Source: Prolixibacteraceae bacterium (GTDB taxonomy: Bacteria; Bacteroidota; Bacteroidia; Bacteroidales; Prolixibacteraceae). Taken from it: a stretch of 64,000 bases of DNA. Positions within the stretch are counted from its first letter, which is position 1. Every line of letters starts with the position of its first letter. Position numbers and translations under genes: made by a program. Below, in pieces: positions 17,458 through 27,290 of the stretch. The notes beneath the pieces are model-generated. The model ran no database searches. It was not told the DNA's origin and saw only the letters and a program-made list of their open reading frames with translations. The stretch is from positions 1 through 64,000 of the forward strand of contig JABGRN010000011.1 of assembly GCA_018648265.1 (NCBI GenBank). The letters run 5' to 3'.

Positions 17458-19900
17458 TTTTATTCAGTGTTAATAAAATGTAACTGGTTAACTGAGTAAT
17501 TTGTTTTTCGGAGTACTGGTCTTTATACGGAATCATCCCTTTTGTGATATTTCCGTTCGAGATAGACAAGTAAACTTCCGATGGCGAACTTCCGGTCAAC
17601 CATTCTTCGTCTGTTAGATCCGGAAAAGTTGCTATTCCTTTTCCATCTGCTCCGTGGCAAACTACGCAAGTTGTTGCAAAAATCGCCTTCCCAGCGGCTA
17701 AATCCTCCTCACCCGACAATAACTCTAATTCCTCTGGTTCAGCTATTTCTAGAGTTTCAACAATTTCCACTGGTGGAGGACCGATGTCTTTACCTAATTT
17801 GTGCATGTACGCAATCATTGCAACCATCTGTTTTGTTGGTTCAATTTCAATATTTGAATTTTTCAAATCATCAACAATTGTTTGCGCCTGTTTCATTAAA
17901 TCGTCAACTGCAAACTCATCGAAACCTTCTTCGTAAGGAACACCCAAAGTTTGCATCGCCCTTATTTTGTTAGGAATCAGATCGAGGTTGATTTCCTTTT
18001 TGGCAAACCATGCATAATTTGGCATTATCGATTGTTCATTCATTTTCTGAGGATCCATAAAATGGTTATAATGCCACGCTGCGTTTTTGTACATCGGGCC
18101 ACCAATTAAACCTGCCCGCGCCAAATCTGGTCCGGTTCTGCGCGATCCCCATTGATAAGGATGATCATAAACAAATTCACCGATTTTTGAATATTCGCCG
18201 TACCGGTCGGTTTCCCAACGGAAAGGTCGAATAACCTGTGAATGACAAGTGTAACAACCTTCGGAAACATAAATGTCGCGTCCCTCCAATTCAAGTGGTG
18301 TGTACGGTTTCACCGAATCAATGGTAGGAACATTTGATTTTATAAAAATCATCGGAATAATTTCTACTGCGCCTCCAATCGCCAATGCAACAAACACCCA
18401 AATCGAAAACCGAACAGCTCTGCGTTCCATCCAACGGTGAATGGTTTCTGTTACCGGATTTCTCGAACCTTGCGAAACAAGAGCCGGAGCTTCGGCAGCT
18501 TCGTTTGCTTCAACAGAACCTGCTGCCATAGTTTTGAAAAGATTGTAAACCATGAGTAAAAATCCAATCAGAAACATTGTTCCACCAATAATTCTTATGG
18601 TGTACATCGGTAATATTTGAGTCAGTGTTTCAAGGAAATTTGGGTATGCCAAAAATCCTTCCGGAGTATATTCTCTCAACATTAACCACTGCGTAACTGC
18701 TGCCCAGTACAACGGAATCGCGTAAATCAAAATTGATAAAGTTGCTATCCAGAAATGTGCATTTGCCAGTTTCTCAGAGAATAGTTTTGTTTTGAATAAT
18801 CTTGGAATAATCCAGTACAACATACCAAAAACAAGTCCACCATTCCATCCCATTCCCGCAATGTGAGTATGCGCAATTGTCCAGTCGGTAAAGTGTGTAA
18901 TTTGATTTACGCTTTTTAACGACATCATTGGTCCTTCGAAAGTTGACATACCGTATGCAGTAACCGCAACAACAAAGAATTTCAAAACCGCACTGTCGCG
19001 TACTTTATCCCAGGCTCCCCGGAGTGTTAATAATCCGTTTATCATTCCACCCCACGAAGGAGCAATCAGCATAATTGAAAAGGTTACTCCAAGTGCCTGC
19101 GCCCAATCCGGCAAAGCCTGATACAATAAATGATGAGGTCCTGCCCACATGTATAAAAATATGAGCGACCAAAAGTGAATGATAGACAATTTATAGGAAT
19201 AAATCGGTCGGTTTGCAGCTTTTGGAAGATAATAATACATTAATCCGAGAAACGGTGTAGTGAGGAAAAATGCCACGGCATTGTGACCATACCACCACTG
19301 AACAACTGCATCTTGAGCACCGGCATAAATTGAGTAACTTTTTGTTAACGAAATTGGCAATGCAAAAGAATTTACAACATGTAAAATGGCAACGCCAAGA
19401 AATGTTGCCAGATACCACCAAATTGCAGCATAAATATGTTGAACCCTTCTTTTTACAATTGTGCCAATCATGTTCCAACCAAAAACCACCCAAACAATGG
19501 TTATCAAAATATCGATTGGCCATTCGAGTTCGGCGTATTCTTTCGAGGTTGAAATACCCAATACAAAAGTTACCGCTGCTAAAACAATTATTAATTGCCA
19601 ACCCCAAAAATGAATTTTACTTAGCGTATCATTAAACATTCGGGCTTTTAGCAATTTTTGCAGCGAGTAATAAACCCCTCCAAAAATGGCATTTCCCACA
19701 AAAGCAAAAATTATAGCATTTGTATGAAGCGGCCTCATTCTCCCAAACGTTGTAAATTCCAATCCGAAATTGAAAAATGGAAATGCCAGTTGAAGTGCAA
19801 CCAACAAACCAACTATAACTCCAACAACTCCCCAAATAATGGTTGCAAGAAGAAATAGTTTTACAATTTTATTGTCATAAAAGAATTTTTGATTTTCCAT
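17441..19900 (-). CDS. ccoNO: Fused cbb3 oxidase subunits I and II (CcoN-CcoO) with extra cytochrome c domain
   Basis: This is the catalytic core reducing O2 to water at high affinity. Residues 1-455 are CcoN: His59 (heme b), WYGHNAVAFFLT (His206 region, CuB), PHHLLY (256-257) and HTHIAGMGWN (344-346). A linker (about 460-495) leads to a CcoO part with its own helix (about 498-520) and heme site CYTCH at 549-553, followed by the CcoO phrase RTGPDLARAG. Fusion of CcoN and CcoO is known in Bacteroidota. Residues about 730-819 add another cytochrome c domain with CVVCH at 745-749, which is not part of ordinary CcoO. The normal complement of three c-hemes is kept because CcoP here has only one. 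Confidence 0.95.
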   Translation of the reverse strand: MENQKFFYDNKIVKLFLLATIIWGVVGVIVGLLVALQLAFPFFNFGLEFTTFGRMRPLHTNAIIFAFVGNAIFGGVYYSLQKLLKARMFNDTLSKIHFWGWQLIIVLAAVTFVLGISTSKEYAELEWPIDILITIVWVVFGWNMIGTIVKRRVQHIYAAIWWYLATFLGVAILHVVNSFALPISLTKSYSIYAGAQDAVVQWWYGHNAVAFFLTTPFLGLMYYYLPKAANRPIYSYKLSIIHFWSLIFLYMWAGPHHLLYQALPDWAQALGVTFSIMLIAPSWGGMINGLLTLRGAWDKVRDSAVLKFFVVAVTAYGMSTFEGPMMSLKSVNQITHFTDWTIAHTHIAGMGWNGGLVFGMLYWIIPRLFKTKLFSEKLANAHFWIATLSILIYAIPLYWAAVTQWLMLREYTPEGFLAYPNFLETLTQILPMYTIRIIGGTMFLIGFLLMVYNLFKTMAAGSVEANEAAEAPALVSQGSRNPVTETIHRWMERRAVRFSIWVFVALAIGGAVEIIPMIFIKSNVPTIDSVKPYTPLELEGRDIYVSEGCYTCHSQVIRPFRWETDRYGEYSKIGEFVYDHPYQWGSRRTGPDLARAGLIGGPMYKNAAWHYNHFMDPQKMNEQSIMPNYAWFAKKEINLDLIPNKIRAMQTLGVPYEEGFDEFAVDDLMKQAQTIVDDLKNSNIEIEPTKQMVAMIAYMHKLGKDIGPPPVEIVETLEIAEPEELELLSGEEDLAAGKAIFATTCVVCHGADGKGIATFPDLTDEEWLTGSSPSEVYLSISNGNITKGMIPYKDQYSEKQITQLTSYILLTLNKNEDSK

Positions 19901-19911
19901 AAGTATGGTCG

Positions 19912-20097
19912 TTATTTTGTTAGTTCTTTTTTATTATCAATCTCATTATTTATCGACTCTTCATCGTCAAATAATATCCGTATTGAAGGTGTTTCGTTGT
20001 CGTCAAATTGCCCGGTGCGGACAGCCCAAATAAATGCTCCCAAAAAAATGAGGGCAGCAAACAAACTCACTCCTATCAACAGATAAAAAATATTCAT
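19912..20097 (-). CDS. ccoS: CcoS, cbb3 oxidase maturation protein
   Basis: A 61-residue single-helix protein with the family signature FIWAVRTGQFDD followed by RILFDDEE. CcoS is needed for insertion of redox cofactors into cbb3 oxidase. It lies 11 bases before ccoNO and 7 bases after the cytochrome c gene. Confidence 0.92.
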   Translation of the reverse strand: MNIFYLLIGVSLFAALIFLGAFIWAVRTGQFDDNETPSIRILFDDEESINNEIDNKKELTK

Positions 20098-20104
20098 TTA
20101 TTTA

Positions 20105-20986
20105 TTATTCTTTACTATATCTTCTGATTTTTAGAATCTGAAATACTACATATCCAATCGCCAGCCAGGCAGCACCAACCGCTCCTAAATAAGTTAGCAA
20201 AAGCCAGGGTTGAATATTTTCGTTGGTTGACCAAAGTATTTCTCCTCCTCGAATTAGTTTTGGAACTTCTTTCAATTTTCCAACTTTTGCTTTATCAAGA
20301 ATTACCGGGACAACTTCAAAATTTTCTTCCAACGCAACTACAATATTTACAAATCCTTCTTCGTCGCCAATTACATTTTCAGGAATGGCAAACTCAGCTC
20401 TCCCATTTTCGTCGCTTAGCACTTTCCCCAATTCAATGTTTCCAAATGCCTTTTTTGCACTTATTATAATTGGAGCACCTGAGAGTTTGACAAATTCACC
20501 CTTGTTTTCATATTCAGCAAATATTTCAACTATTTTATCGGCTTCGTTAACCGATGCTAAAAGTTTTGCTTTTACTGGCGGAGCGTCAACCAAAACAGGT
20601 TCGTTCTTCGAGTTGTAATTCATTATGTAATTCACCAATCTCCATCTATCGTCTTCAGAAAGTGTGGTTTCGAATTGCGGCATTCCACCTTTACCGGCAG
20701 TTATTTTATAAAACAATCCACCTTCGGTATTTGCCTGCATTTTTTCAGATACAACATCCGGCGGAACCGGAACCAACGGAAGTGCATTGTTTTTACCTGC
20801 ATCGCCATGGCACGATTTACAATTCAACTGATAAATGTCTTTCCCCTTTTTTACATTTGCCAGATTGTATTCCGACGGGTTTGTAACATTTTCTTTATCA
20901 GCCGGAACAGTCCACTCTTGCCCAAAAACATGTTGTGCCGATAAAAATAGAATTGCTACTATTAATATGTTTAGTTTTTTGTTCAT
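20105..20986 (-). CDS. Membrane-anchored mono-heme cytochrome c
   Basis: A 293-residue protein: signal peptide (about residues 1-22, ending VFGQ), a class I cytochrome c domain with CKSCH at about 57-61 and a likely Met ligand in the GGMPQFETTLS stretch, then a beta-rich domain (about 140-250) and a C-terminal membrane helix (WLLLTYLGAVGAAWLAIGYV). It lies between the NrfD-like gene (6 bases) and ccoS (7 bases). The context suggests it passes electrons from the FeS/NrfD pair to cbb3 oxidase, in the way ActE serves alternative complex III. That role is inference. Confidence 0.82.
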   Translation of the reverse strand: MNKKLNILIVAILFLSAQHVFGQEWTVPADKENVTNPSEYNLANVKKGKDIYQLNCKSCHGDAGKNNALPLVPVPPDVVSEKMQANTEGGLFYKITAGKGGMPQFETTLSEDDRWRLVNYIMNYNSKNEPVLVDAPPVKAKLLASVNEADKIVEIFAEYENKGEFVKLSGAPIIISAKKAFGNIELGKVLSDENGRAEFAIPENVIGDEEGFVNIVVALEENFEVVPVILDKAKVGKLKEVPKLIRGGEILWSTNENIQPWLLLTYLGAVGAAWLAIGYVVFQILKIRRYSKE

Positions 20987-20992
20987 CGCAAT

Positions 20993-22354
20993 TTAGTTTT
21001 TAGGTGTTTCTGAAAGATATTTTTTATCGATTCCTTTCTCTTCTGCATATTCCCAAATAGTTATTACCGGGAAGAGTTTTGCCAAAACAGAAATAATCAT
21101 CAACGCAGCAAAAAAGGAGAACAGCGTAATCATTATTTCGATGCTGGTTGGTGAGTAGGTTTGAAAATTTTCGGGAACATTCTGAACAGGTAAAAACGGA
21201 TGCTCCATTGTTGGAATAACAATTAAATACCTTTTAAACCATGCCGAAACCAATACAAAAACCGAAATAATTGCAATTGGAAGCGGTTTCCTAAAATATT
21301 TACACAACAACAAAATTATTGGTAAGACTAGTCCAACAATTTGCACTATCCAAAACATCGATGAAAAACTTCCTGAAAATAAATTTGTAAGGTGAACACC
21401 TTCTGCCGATTTCATTTTATATCCAGGAACCAAAAATTCGTTGATATTAAAATAGAGGTAAACCAAACTTACAAAAACCAATAATTTTCCCATTTGGTCG
21501 AAATGAATATCCTCGAAATAATCTTTTAATCCGTAGCGAATTCGGTAAGCATACATTAATATAATAACGGCAGCAGAACCTGCAACAAATGCACCTGCAA
21601 CAAAATAAGGACCTAAAATTGTAGTGTCCCAACCCGATCGCAAAGTAGCTGCAAATAACCACGAAGTAACTGTGTGAATCGATAATCCAACCGGGATAAT
21701 TAGCAACATTAATATGCGCATTGCATGATAAACCGTTTTGTATTGTTTCGCGTTTCCATTCCAGCCCAGTGCTAAAATGGTGTAGATTTTCATTTTCCAT
21801 TTTGGAACTTCAGAGCCCATTCGGTCACGAAGTAGAGCGAGATCGGGAATTAATGGTAGATAAAAAAGGAGTACCGAAATTACTAGGTATGTAGTTACAA
21901 CGGTTACATCCCAAATAATTGGCGATGCAAATCTTCCGTGTAAAAATACATTAAGAAACCGGTCGGGGCGTCCCATGTCCATAACAATTATTAATCCTGC
22001 CAATGCAACTCCCGCAATTGCCACTTGCTCAGCCACCCGCGAAACAGGTTTTGCCCAATCGATTTTAAGTAAATGTAGCGCCGAACTCAATAAAAATCCG
22101 ATTAAACTAACTGCAACAAAAAACACGAAATTGGCAATGTACATCCCCCACGAAACATAATCGCGCATTCCGGTAACACCCAGTCCTTTATCTATTTGAA
22201 TAATCCAACCCCACAATCCAACTCCAATAAACATTATTAAAATGAAAAACCAAAACCGGGTCATTTCATCTTTTTTTACAATTGACCGGGTTAAATCGAA
22301 AGTAATTTTATCGAGTAACTTTCTTGATTCTTCGGCAGATTCAATTTTTTTCAT
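20993..22354 (-). CDS. NrfD/PsrC-type quinol-interacting membrane subunit
   Basis: A 453-residue polytopic protein with about ten hydrophobic helices, of the NrfD/PsrC family that oxidises or reduces quinones without heme. Phrases such as VTGMRDYVSWGMYIANFVFFV and HTVTSWLFAATLRSGWDTTI are typical of ActC-like and HybB/DsrP-like members. The length is close to ActC (463 residues) encoded at 34.8 kb in this same window. It lies 6 bases before the cytochrome c gene and 19 bases after the FeS gene. It likely takes electrons from menaquinol and passes them to the FeS and heme partners. Confidence 0.9.
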   Translation of the reverse strand: MKKIESAEESRKLLDKITFDLTRSIVKKDEMTRFWFFILIMFIGVGLWGWIIQIDKGLGVTGMRDYVSWGMYIANFVFFVAVSLIGFLLSSALHLLKIDWAKPVSRVAEQVAIAGVALAGLIIVMDMGRPDRFLNVFLHGRFASPIIWDVTVVTTYLVISVLLFYLPLIPDLALLRDRMGSEVPKWKMKIYTILALGWNGNAKQYKTVYHAMRILMLLIIPVGLSIHTVTSWLFAATLRSGWDTTILGPYFVAGAFVAGSAAVIILMYAYRIRYGLKDYFEDIHFDQMGKLLVFVSLVYLYFNINEFLVPGYKMKSAEGVHLTNLFSGSFSSMFWIVQIVGLVLPIILLLCKYFRKPLPIAIISVFVLVSAWFKRYLIVIPTMEHPFLPVQNVPENFQTYSPTSIEIMITLFSFFAALMIISVLAKLFPVITIWEYAEEKGIDKKYLSETPKN

Positions 22355-22373
22355 CGTTCAGTTTTTTTGTTGG

Positions 22374-23291
22374 TTATGCGTGATGGTCGTCAATTTCTCC
22401 TTGAAAAGGGAAAGCCCTGTCTTTTGGCGGCAAATAGAAAACCCTGGGTTTTGTACCCAATTCTTCCATAAGCGTGTAAGCTGCATTGTCTTTCACAAGC
22501 TTGCTAAAACTCACAGTTTCTTTTGTGGTTCCGTTTGTAACTGCATCTTCATTCCGGTCGCCAAACCAGTAAACACCATTCGGGCAAGCCGAAACACAAG
22601 TAGGAAGTTGTTCATCTCTTAAACGGTCGGCGCTAAAAAGGCATTTCGAGATTGTACCTTTTTTTTGCGGAACATTGGCTTCGATGTTATATGTAACGCC
22701 TTCATATTTTTCAGCATCTTTTGGCTCGAACCAGTTGAAAACCCTTGCTGAATACGGACAGGCCGCCACACAAAACCGACACCCGATACAACGTTCATTG
22801 TCGATCAAAACAATTCCGTCTTCTCGTTTAAAAGTTGCATTTACAGGGCAAACTTTTGTACACGGCGGATTGTCGCAATGCTGACAATTTTTAGGCATGT
22901 AATACGGTGCGGTGTGCTCCGAATCCTGCATTTGCAAAACATTCATATGATGTTGTTCAGGCCTCAACTGATGATGGTTTTGGCACGATTTCATACATTC
23001 GCGAGCATTCCTGCATTTCGAAAGATCAATTACCATTACCCAGCTTTTCCCTGGAATTCCTTCTCTGCCGCGTTTTTGATTTTCAGACAAAGAGGGTAAA
23101 TCCGCAGGTTTTAACATTGACCTGTCAACTTCGACCAATTCTCCGCTCGAAGTTAAAAGCTGAATTGTATCGCCGGTTACAGTTTCAACGCGGTTGCACG
23201 AGCTTAAAATACTGGCTCCTCCAACTACACTGGCAGCTCCAACAGAAGCCCCCAGTTTTTTAATAAAATTTCTTCGTGTGTTGTTCTCCAT
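22374..23291 (-). CDS. Tat-exported ferredoxin-like Fe-S protein (DmsB/ActB2-like)
   Basis: A 305-residue protein with a Tat signal (TRRNFIKKLGASVG, residues 5-18) that ends in LSSC at 29-32, a lipobox-like site, so it may be a Tat lipoprotein on the outer face of the inner membrane. Cysteines fall into four groups as in DmsB/PsrB: C93-C99-C103; C136, C139, C144, C148; C168, C171, C174, C178; and C217, C232, C236. The first group lacks one canonical Cys (the motif is CxxxxxCxxxC), so cluster I is probably 3-Cys or altered. It is the first gene of the operon that runs into cbb3 oxidase. Confidence 0.88.
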   Translation of the reverse strand: MENNTRRNFIKKLGASVGAASVVGGASILSSCNRVETVTGDTIQLLTSSGELVEVDRSMLKPADLPSLSENQKRGREGIPGKSWVMVIDLSKCRNARECMKSCQNHHQLRPEQHHMNVLQMQDSEHTAPYYMPKNCQHCDNPPCTKVCPVNATFKREDGIVLIDNERCIGCRFCVAACPYSARVFNWFEPKDAEKYEGVTYNIEANVPQKKGTISKCLFSADRLRDEQLPTCVSACPNGVYWFGDRNEDAVTNGTTKETVSFSKLVKDNAAYTLMEELGTKPRVFYLPPKDRAFPFQGEIDDHHA

Positions 23292-24204
23292 AAATAGATT
23301 TTTTTGAAGAATTATCTTTTAGTTTGAATTAGTTATTTGCAAAAAAACAGTTTTTGTGATTTATAAATCGTCAAAATTATATTCACAGTTGATACGAATT
23401 TAACGATTCCGTTGAAAGAAACAAATTGAGAAATCAGTATAAAAATAAAAGACAAAAAGGAATTTAATTGCTAATAATGAATGAATTACACGAATATTGT
23501 TTTATTTTAGAAAATTGAATTGTACTTAATTTATTGATTTCTAATGGGTAAATTTAGTAGCATCAGAAAATGATGATTAGGATTAAACAATTTAAGTTTA
23601 TTGTTGTTTATAGAAGGTTGTCTTCATTTTTATACTGCATAATTTTGATTAAAAGAAGTTTTAATCCTACATGCTCTAAAACATGTTTTAGGGTTTAATG
23701 TAGATTGATTCTATAAAAAAATATGGTCATTTGCCCAAATTAATCGAATTCTGATTGTAAGTATATAATATATTAATAACTGAAAATAAAGCAATGTTAT
23801 GAACTTATGTTTGCAATAATCAATTCAATATATTTTGCTAAAAGATTGGTTGATTTGACTTTGTATTTTCTGTAACTTTAAAACGCTTAATATTTCATTA
23901 ATCTTTAAAATGAATTTTTTACATATTGAAGAAAGAATGGTTATTTGATAAATTTCTAAAATAGCCTTATAAACAATGGTAGCTAGAATTATCGGTAAAA
24001 ATAATTGTTATGAAGGCTAATTATATTTAAACATTAGAGCTTAGTTTTTGGTTAAATAGATTGAAATAAAAAAGAAACAAAACGAGTATAAAAAATCAAA
24101 ACTTAATCAGCACTCAAAAAACCGACTGTATTAAATGATTATATGTCTCCATTTTTTATACAAATTATTATACATTTAAAAAGGCTTCAATAAATTTTAG
24201 ACAA
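23292..24204. other. Large divergent intergenic region between the two oxidase operons
   Basis: About 910 very A/T-rich bases separate the starts of the minus-strand cbb3 operon and the plus-strand SCO/caa3 operon. I see no supported ORF, tRNA or repeat copy. It holds a nested palindrome at 23667-23703. TTG...TAACTTTA at about 23855-23883 could be a plus-strand promoter (20-base spacing), although it would leave a leader of more than 300 bases. I looked for TTGATnnnnATCAA sites and found none that fit. Confidence 0.45.
23667..23703. promoter_or_regulatory. Nested palindrome, candidate operator
   Basis: CTAAAACATGTTTTAG at 23676-23691 is a perfect 16-base palindrome. It is enclosed by an outer inverted repeat, CTACAT (23667-23672) and ATGTAG (23698-23703). 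The dyad lies between two divergent respiratory operons, which suits a dimeric regulator. No regulator family can be named from the sequence. Confidence 0.4.
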
Positions 24205-25020
24205 ATGAAACAACTTTTTTATCAAAAAATTATACTACAAATATTCATCTTAATTTTCTTCGTTTTTCAAGTTTCGGCACAAGCTGTAATAAATCCATCA
24301 GCTGTTGACGACGATGTAGAAATTGGGATAGTTGAACATCTCGATGATTTTCTTCCCGACAGCATTTCGTTGATTAACGAAAACGGTGAGCAAGTTTGGT
24401 TGAAAGATGTTATCGACAAGCCAACCATTATAAATTTTGTTTATTATCGTTGTCCGGGAATTTGCAGCCCGTTAATGGAAGCAGTTGCAGGAGTTATGGA
24501 TAAATCAGAAATGGTTGTAGGTGTAGATTATCAGGTGCTCACAATCAGTTTCGATCCTTCGGAAACTATTGATTTAGGGGTGAGGAAAAAAACAAATTAC
24601 CTGAACTTAATGAATAATGAAGTCAAAGTTGAAGAAGCCAAAAAAGGTTGGCTCTTTTTTACCAGCGACAGTGCCAGTATTGTTCGTGCAACAAATGCCA
24701 CCGGATTTAAATATAAACGAACCGGCAACGATTTTTTACACGCTGCTTCATTAACTGTTGTTAGTCCAAATGGGAAAATTACACGTTATTTAAACGGCAT
24801 GTTTTTTCTTCCGTTTGAATGGAAAATGGCAATTGTTGAAGCATCGAAAGGTCAGTCGGGAGCAACATTAAATAAAGTTTTGCGCTTCTGTTATTCGTAC
24901 GACCCGGTTGGGCAAACTTATGTAATGAATATTACCAAAATAAGCGGCACATTAATATTGTTTTTTGCGGCGGTATTTTTACTGTTTTTAGTATTCAAAC
25001 CAAAAAGAAAAAAAATTTAA
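24205..25020 (+). CDS. SCO1/SenC-type copper chaperone for cytochrome oxidase
   Basis: SCO proteins bind copper through a CxxxC pair and a distal His and load the CuA site of oxidase subunit II. The protein has an N-terminal signal or anchor (residues about 8-26), the thioredoxin-like phrase NFVYYRCPGICSPLMEAV with CPGIC, a distal His in FLHAASLTVV, and a C-terminal membrane helix (LILFFAAVFLLFLVF). The length of 271 is normal. It starts the caa3 operon, 10 bases before subunit I. The C-terminal helix is an addition seen in several Bacteroidota homologues. Confidence 0.92.
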   Translation: MKQLFYQKIILQIFILIFFVFQVSAQAVINPSAVDDDVEIGIVEHLDDFLPDSISLINENGEQVWLKDVIDKPTIINFVYYRCPGICSPLMEAVAGVMDKSEMVVGVDYQVLTISFDPSETIDLGVRKKTNYLNLMNNEVKVEEAKKGWLFFTSDSASIVRATNATGFKYKRTGNDFLHAASLTVVSPNGKITRYLNGMFFLPFEWKMAIVEASKGQSGATLNKVLRFCYSYDPVGQTYVMNITKISGTLILFFAAVFLLFLVFKPKRKKI

Positions 25021-25030
25021 ACTAAACTAT

Positions 25031-26644
25031 ATGCAAACAGCACATTCTGCAAACGAAGCAAACTATTTAACTTACAAAGGAAAATATAAAGGTTTGCTCG
25101 GATGGATTTTTTCAACTGACCATAAACGAATCGGCTTACTTTATTTGTATTCAATTTTAACCATGTTTTCGGTTGGGGTTTTGCTGGGGCTGGCCATGAA
25201 ATTTGAATTGCTTGCTCCTGGAAAAACAATAATGGAAGCACAAACCTACAATTCGGCATTTACTGTGCACGGAGTTATTATGATATTTATGGTTGTAATA
25301 CCTGGCCTGCCCGCTGTTTTTGGGAACATTATGTTGCCAATTATGATTGGTGCCAAAGACGTTGCTTTCCCAAAACTAAATCTTCTGTCGTGGTGGTTAT
25401 ATGTTTTGGGTGTAATTTTGGTTTTAGCTGCACTCATGTTTGGGAGTGGAGCTCCTGATACCGGTTGGACATTTTATGCTCCGTACAGTTTTAAGTCAGG
25501 AACAAATCTTCTCCCAGCCGTTTTTGGTGCTTTTGTATTGGGTTTCTCTTCCATATTAACAGGGTTGAATTTTTTGGTGACCATTCACCGTTTGCGATGC
25601 CCGGGAATGAAATGGACTAAAATGCCACTTTTTGTCTGGACTTTATATGGAACAGCGTGGATACAATTATTGGCAACTCCGGTAGTTGGCATCACATTGG
25701 TTTTGGTTGCGTTGGAAAGAATGTTCGGTATTGGTGTTTTCGATCCCGCTTTGGGTGGCGATCCAGTTTTATATCAACATCTGTTTTGGATTTATTCTCA
25801 CCCGGCCGTTTATGTTATGATTTTACCTGCAATGGGGGCAATTTCAGAAATAATTCCAACATTTTCACAAAAACAAATTTTTGGTTACAAAGCTATTATT
25901 GCATCAACAATGGCAATTGCTTTTGTTGGCTATTTGGTTTGGGGACACCACATGTTTACTGCCGGAATGAGCGGAACTGCACAATATTACTTTTCATTGC
26001 TAACATTTATTGTTGCCATTCCGAGTGCGATTAAAGTATTTAACTGGATTTCGACCATGTACAAAGGTTCGATAAATGTACAAACTCCTTTATACTGGGC
26101 TGCTTCATTTGTTTTTGTTTTCCTGATTGGTGGTTTAAGCGGATTAGTTTTGGGAGCACTTGCAACCGATATTTATGTTCACGATACTGCTTTTGTTGTG
26201 GCTCATTTCCATTATATTGTTTTTGGTGGAACGGGATTTGCATTTTTTGCTGCAGCCCATTATTGGTTTCCTAAAATATATGGCCGGATGTACGATAAAG
26301 GTTGGGCAAATACTGGCTGGTTGGTTTTCTTTATTGGATTCCTCGCATTATACACACCAATGTTTTATTTGGGAATGATGGGAATGCCACGTCGTTATTA
26401 CGATTATCTGGACGAATTTCACAGTGGAAATATTTTAAGCACATTTGGTTCGTGGATTATGGTAACCGGATTAGTAATAATTGTGGTTAATTTGGTTCGC
26501 TCAGCACGAAAAGGAGAACCTGCAGAAATGAATCCATGGCACAGTAAAACTCTTGAATGGACGGTAAGTTCTCCACCACCGGTAGAAAATTTTGATGAAT
26601 TGCCGGTAATTGCAGAAGACGATGGCCCTTATAATTATAAATAA
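25031..26644 (+). CDS. ctaD: Cytochrome c oxidase subunit I (A2-type, caa3)
   Basis: This is the catalytic subunit of the aa3-type oxidase. The ligands are visible: His80 (VHGVIM), the CuB His and cross-linked Tyr in [13 protein letters not shown] (His257-Tyr261), GHHMFTAG (306-307) and [17 protein letters not shown] for the two hemes. The YSHPAVY sequence carries the Tyr-Ser pair of A2-type oxidases, replacing the GHPEVY Glu of A1 enzymes, as in the caa3 oxidase of Rhodothermus. The length of 537 is normal. It is followed by subunit III within about 15 bases. Confidence 0.97.
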   Translation: MQTAHSANEANYLTYKGKYKGLLGWIFSTDHKRIGLLYLYSILTMFSVGVLLGLAMKFELLAPGKTIMEAQTYNSAFTVHGVIMIFMVVIPGLPAVFGNIMLPIMIGAKDVAFPKLNLLSWWLYVLGVILVLAALMFGSGAPDTGWTFYAPYSFKSGTNLLPAVFGAFVLGFSSILTGLNFLVTIHRLRCPGMKWTKMPLFVWTLYGTAWIQLLATPVVGITLVLVALERMFGIGVFDPALGGDPVLYQHLFWIYSHPAVYVMILPAMGAISEIIPTFSQKQIFGYKAIIASTMAIAFVGYLVWGHHMFTAGMSGTAQYYFSLLTFIVAIPSAIKVFNWISTMYKGSINVQTPLYWAASFVFVFLIGGLSGLVLGALATDIYVHDTAFVVAHFHYIVFGGTGFAFFAAAHYWFPKIYGRMYDKGWANTGWLVFFIGFLALYTPMFYLGMMGMPRRYYDYLDEFHSGNILSTFGSWIMVTGLVIIVVNLVRSARKGEPAEMNPWHSKTLEWTVSSPPPVENFDELPVIAEDDGPYNYK

Positions 26645-26658
26645 ACCAAACTTTGAAT

Positions 26659-27279
26659 ATGGAAAATAATGCAAATGGTGAACATGTCCACTACGACGCG
26701 GAAGCCTCGAAGATTGGAATGTGGCTGTTTATTTTTACTGAGTTGCTGCTTTTTGGAGGTCTGTTTTTAATTTATTCGGTTTATCGGTTTAAAAATCCCG
26801 AAGCTTTTCATTTGGCTGCTGAAGAGTTGAATACTTCTATTGGTGCCTTAAATACGGTGTTACTATTAATTAGTAGTATGACAATTGCCATGTCAACAAC
26901 AACGTTGCTACTTAAAAAGAAAGGCGCAACATTGGGATTATTGGCCATTACAATTATTATAGGAATAGTATTTCTTGTAAATAAATATTTTGAATGGGGC
27001 GTAAAATTCGATCATGGAATCTGGCCGGGATCAGAACATCTTTTAAACGATTTTAGCCAGGGCGAAATTTTGTTTTTTGGACTCTACTTTGTAATGACAG
27101 GATTACACGCACTTCATATTATAATTGGTTTGGCAATTATTGTTGCTGCAATTATTCGTATTCGTAAAGGAACAGTGCATGAGAACCGGGCTGCACTTCT
27201 TGAAAATGCTGGATTATACTGGCATTTAGTCGATCTTATCTGGATTTTCTTATTCCCGCTTTTCTACCTAATAACTTAA
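26659..27279 (+). CDS. ctaE: Cytochrome c oxidase subunit III
   Basis: A roughly 206-residue protein with five hydrophobic helices. The family phrases [19 protein letters not shown] near the N-terminus and [18 protein letters not shown] in the middle, ending [23 protein letters not shown], are typical. Subunit III stabilises the proton-pumping core. An in-frame TTG at 26653 precedes the ATG at 26659, which I chose. Overlap-free spacing of about a dozen bases on both sides indicates one operon. Confidence 0.96.
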   Translation: MENNANGEHVHYDAEASKIGMWLFIFTELLLFGGLFLIYSVYRFKNPEAFHLAAEELNTSIGALNTVLLLISSMTIAMSTTTLLLKKKGATLGLLAITIIIGIVFLVNKYFEWGVKFDHGIWPGSEHLLNDFSQGEILFFGLYFVMTGLHALHIIIGLAIIVAAIIRIRKGTVHENRAALLENAGLYWHLVDLIWIFLFPLFYLIT

Positions 27280-27290
27280 TAAAACAAAGT

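Noticed and set aside
19191-19607. Minus-strand reading frame of 138 residues inside ccoNO
   Set aside because: It is an out-of-frame shadow of a well-identified oxidase gene and is rich in Cys and Trp as expected from a shifted membrane-protein frame.
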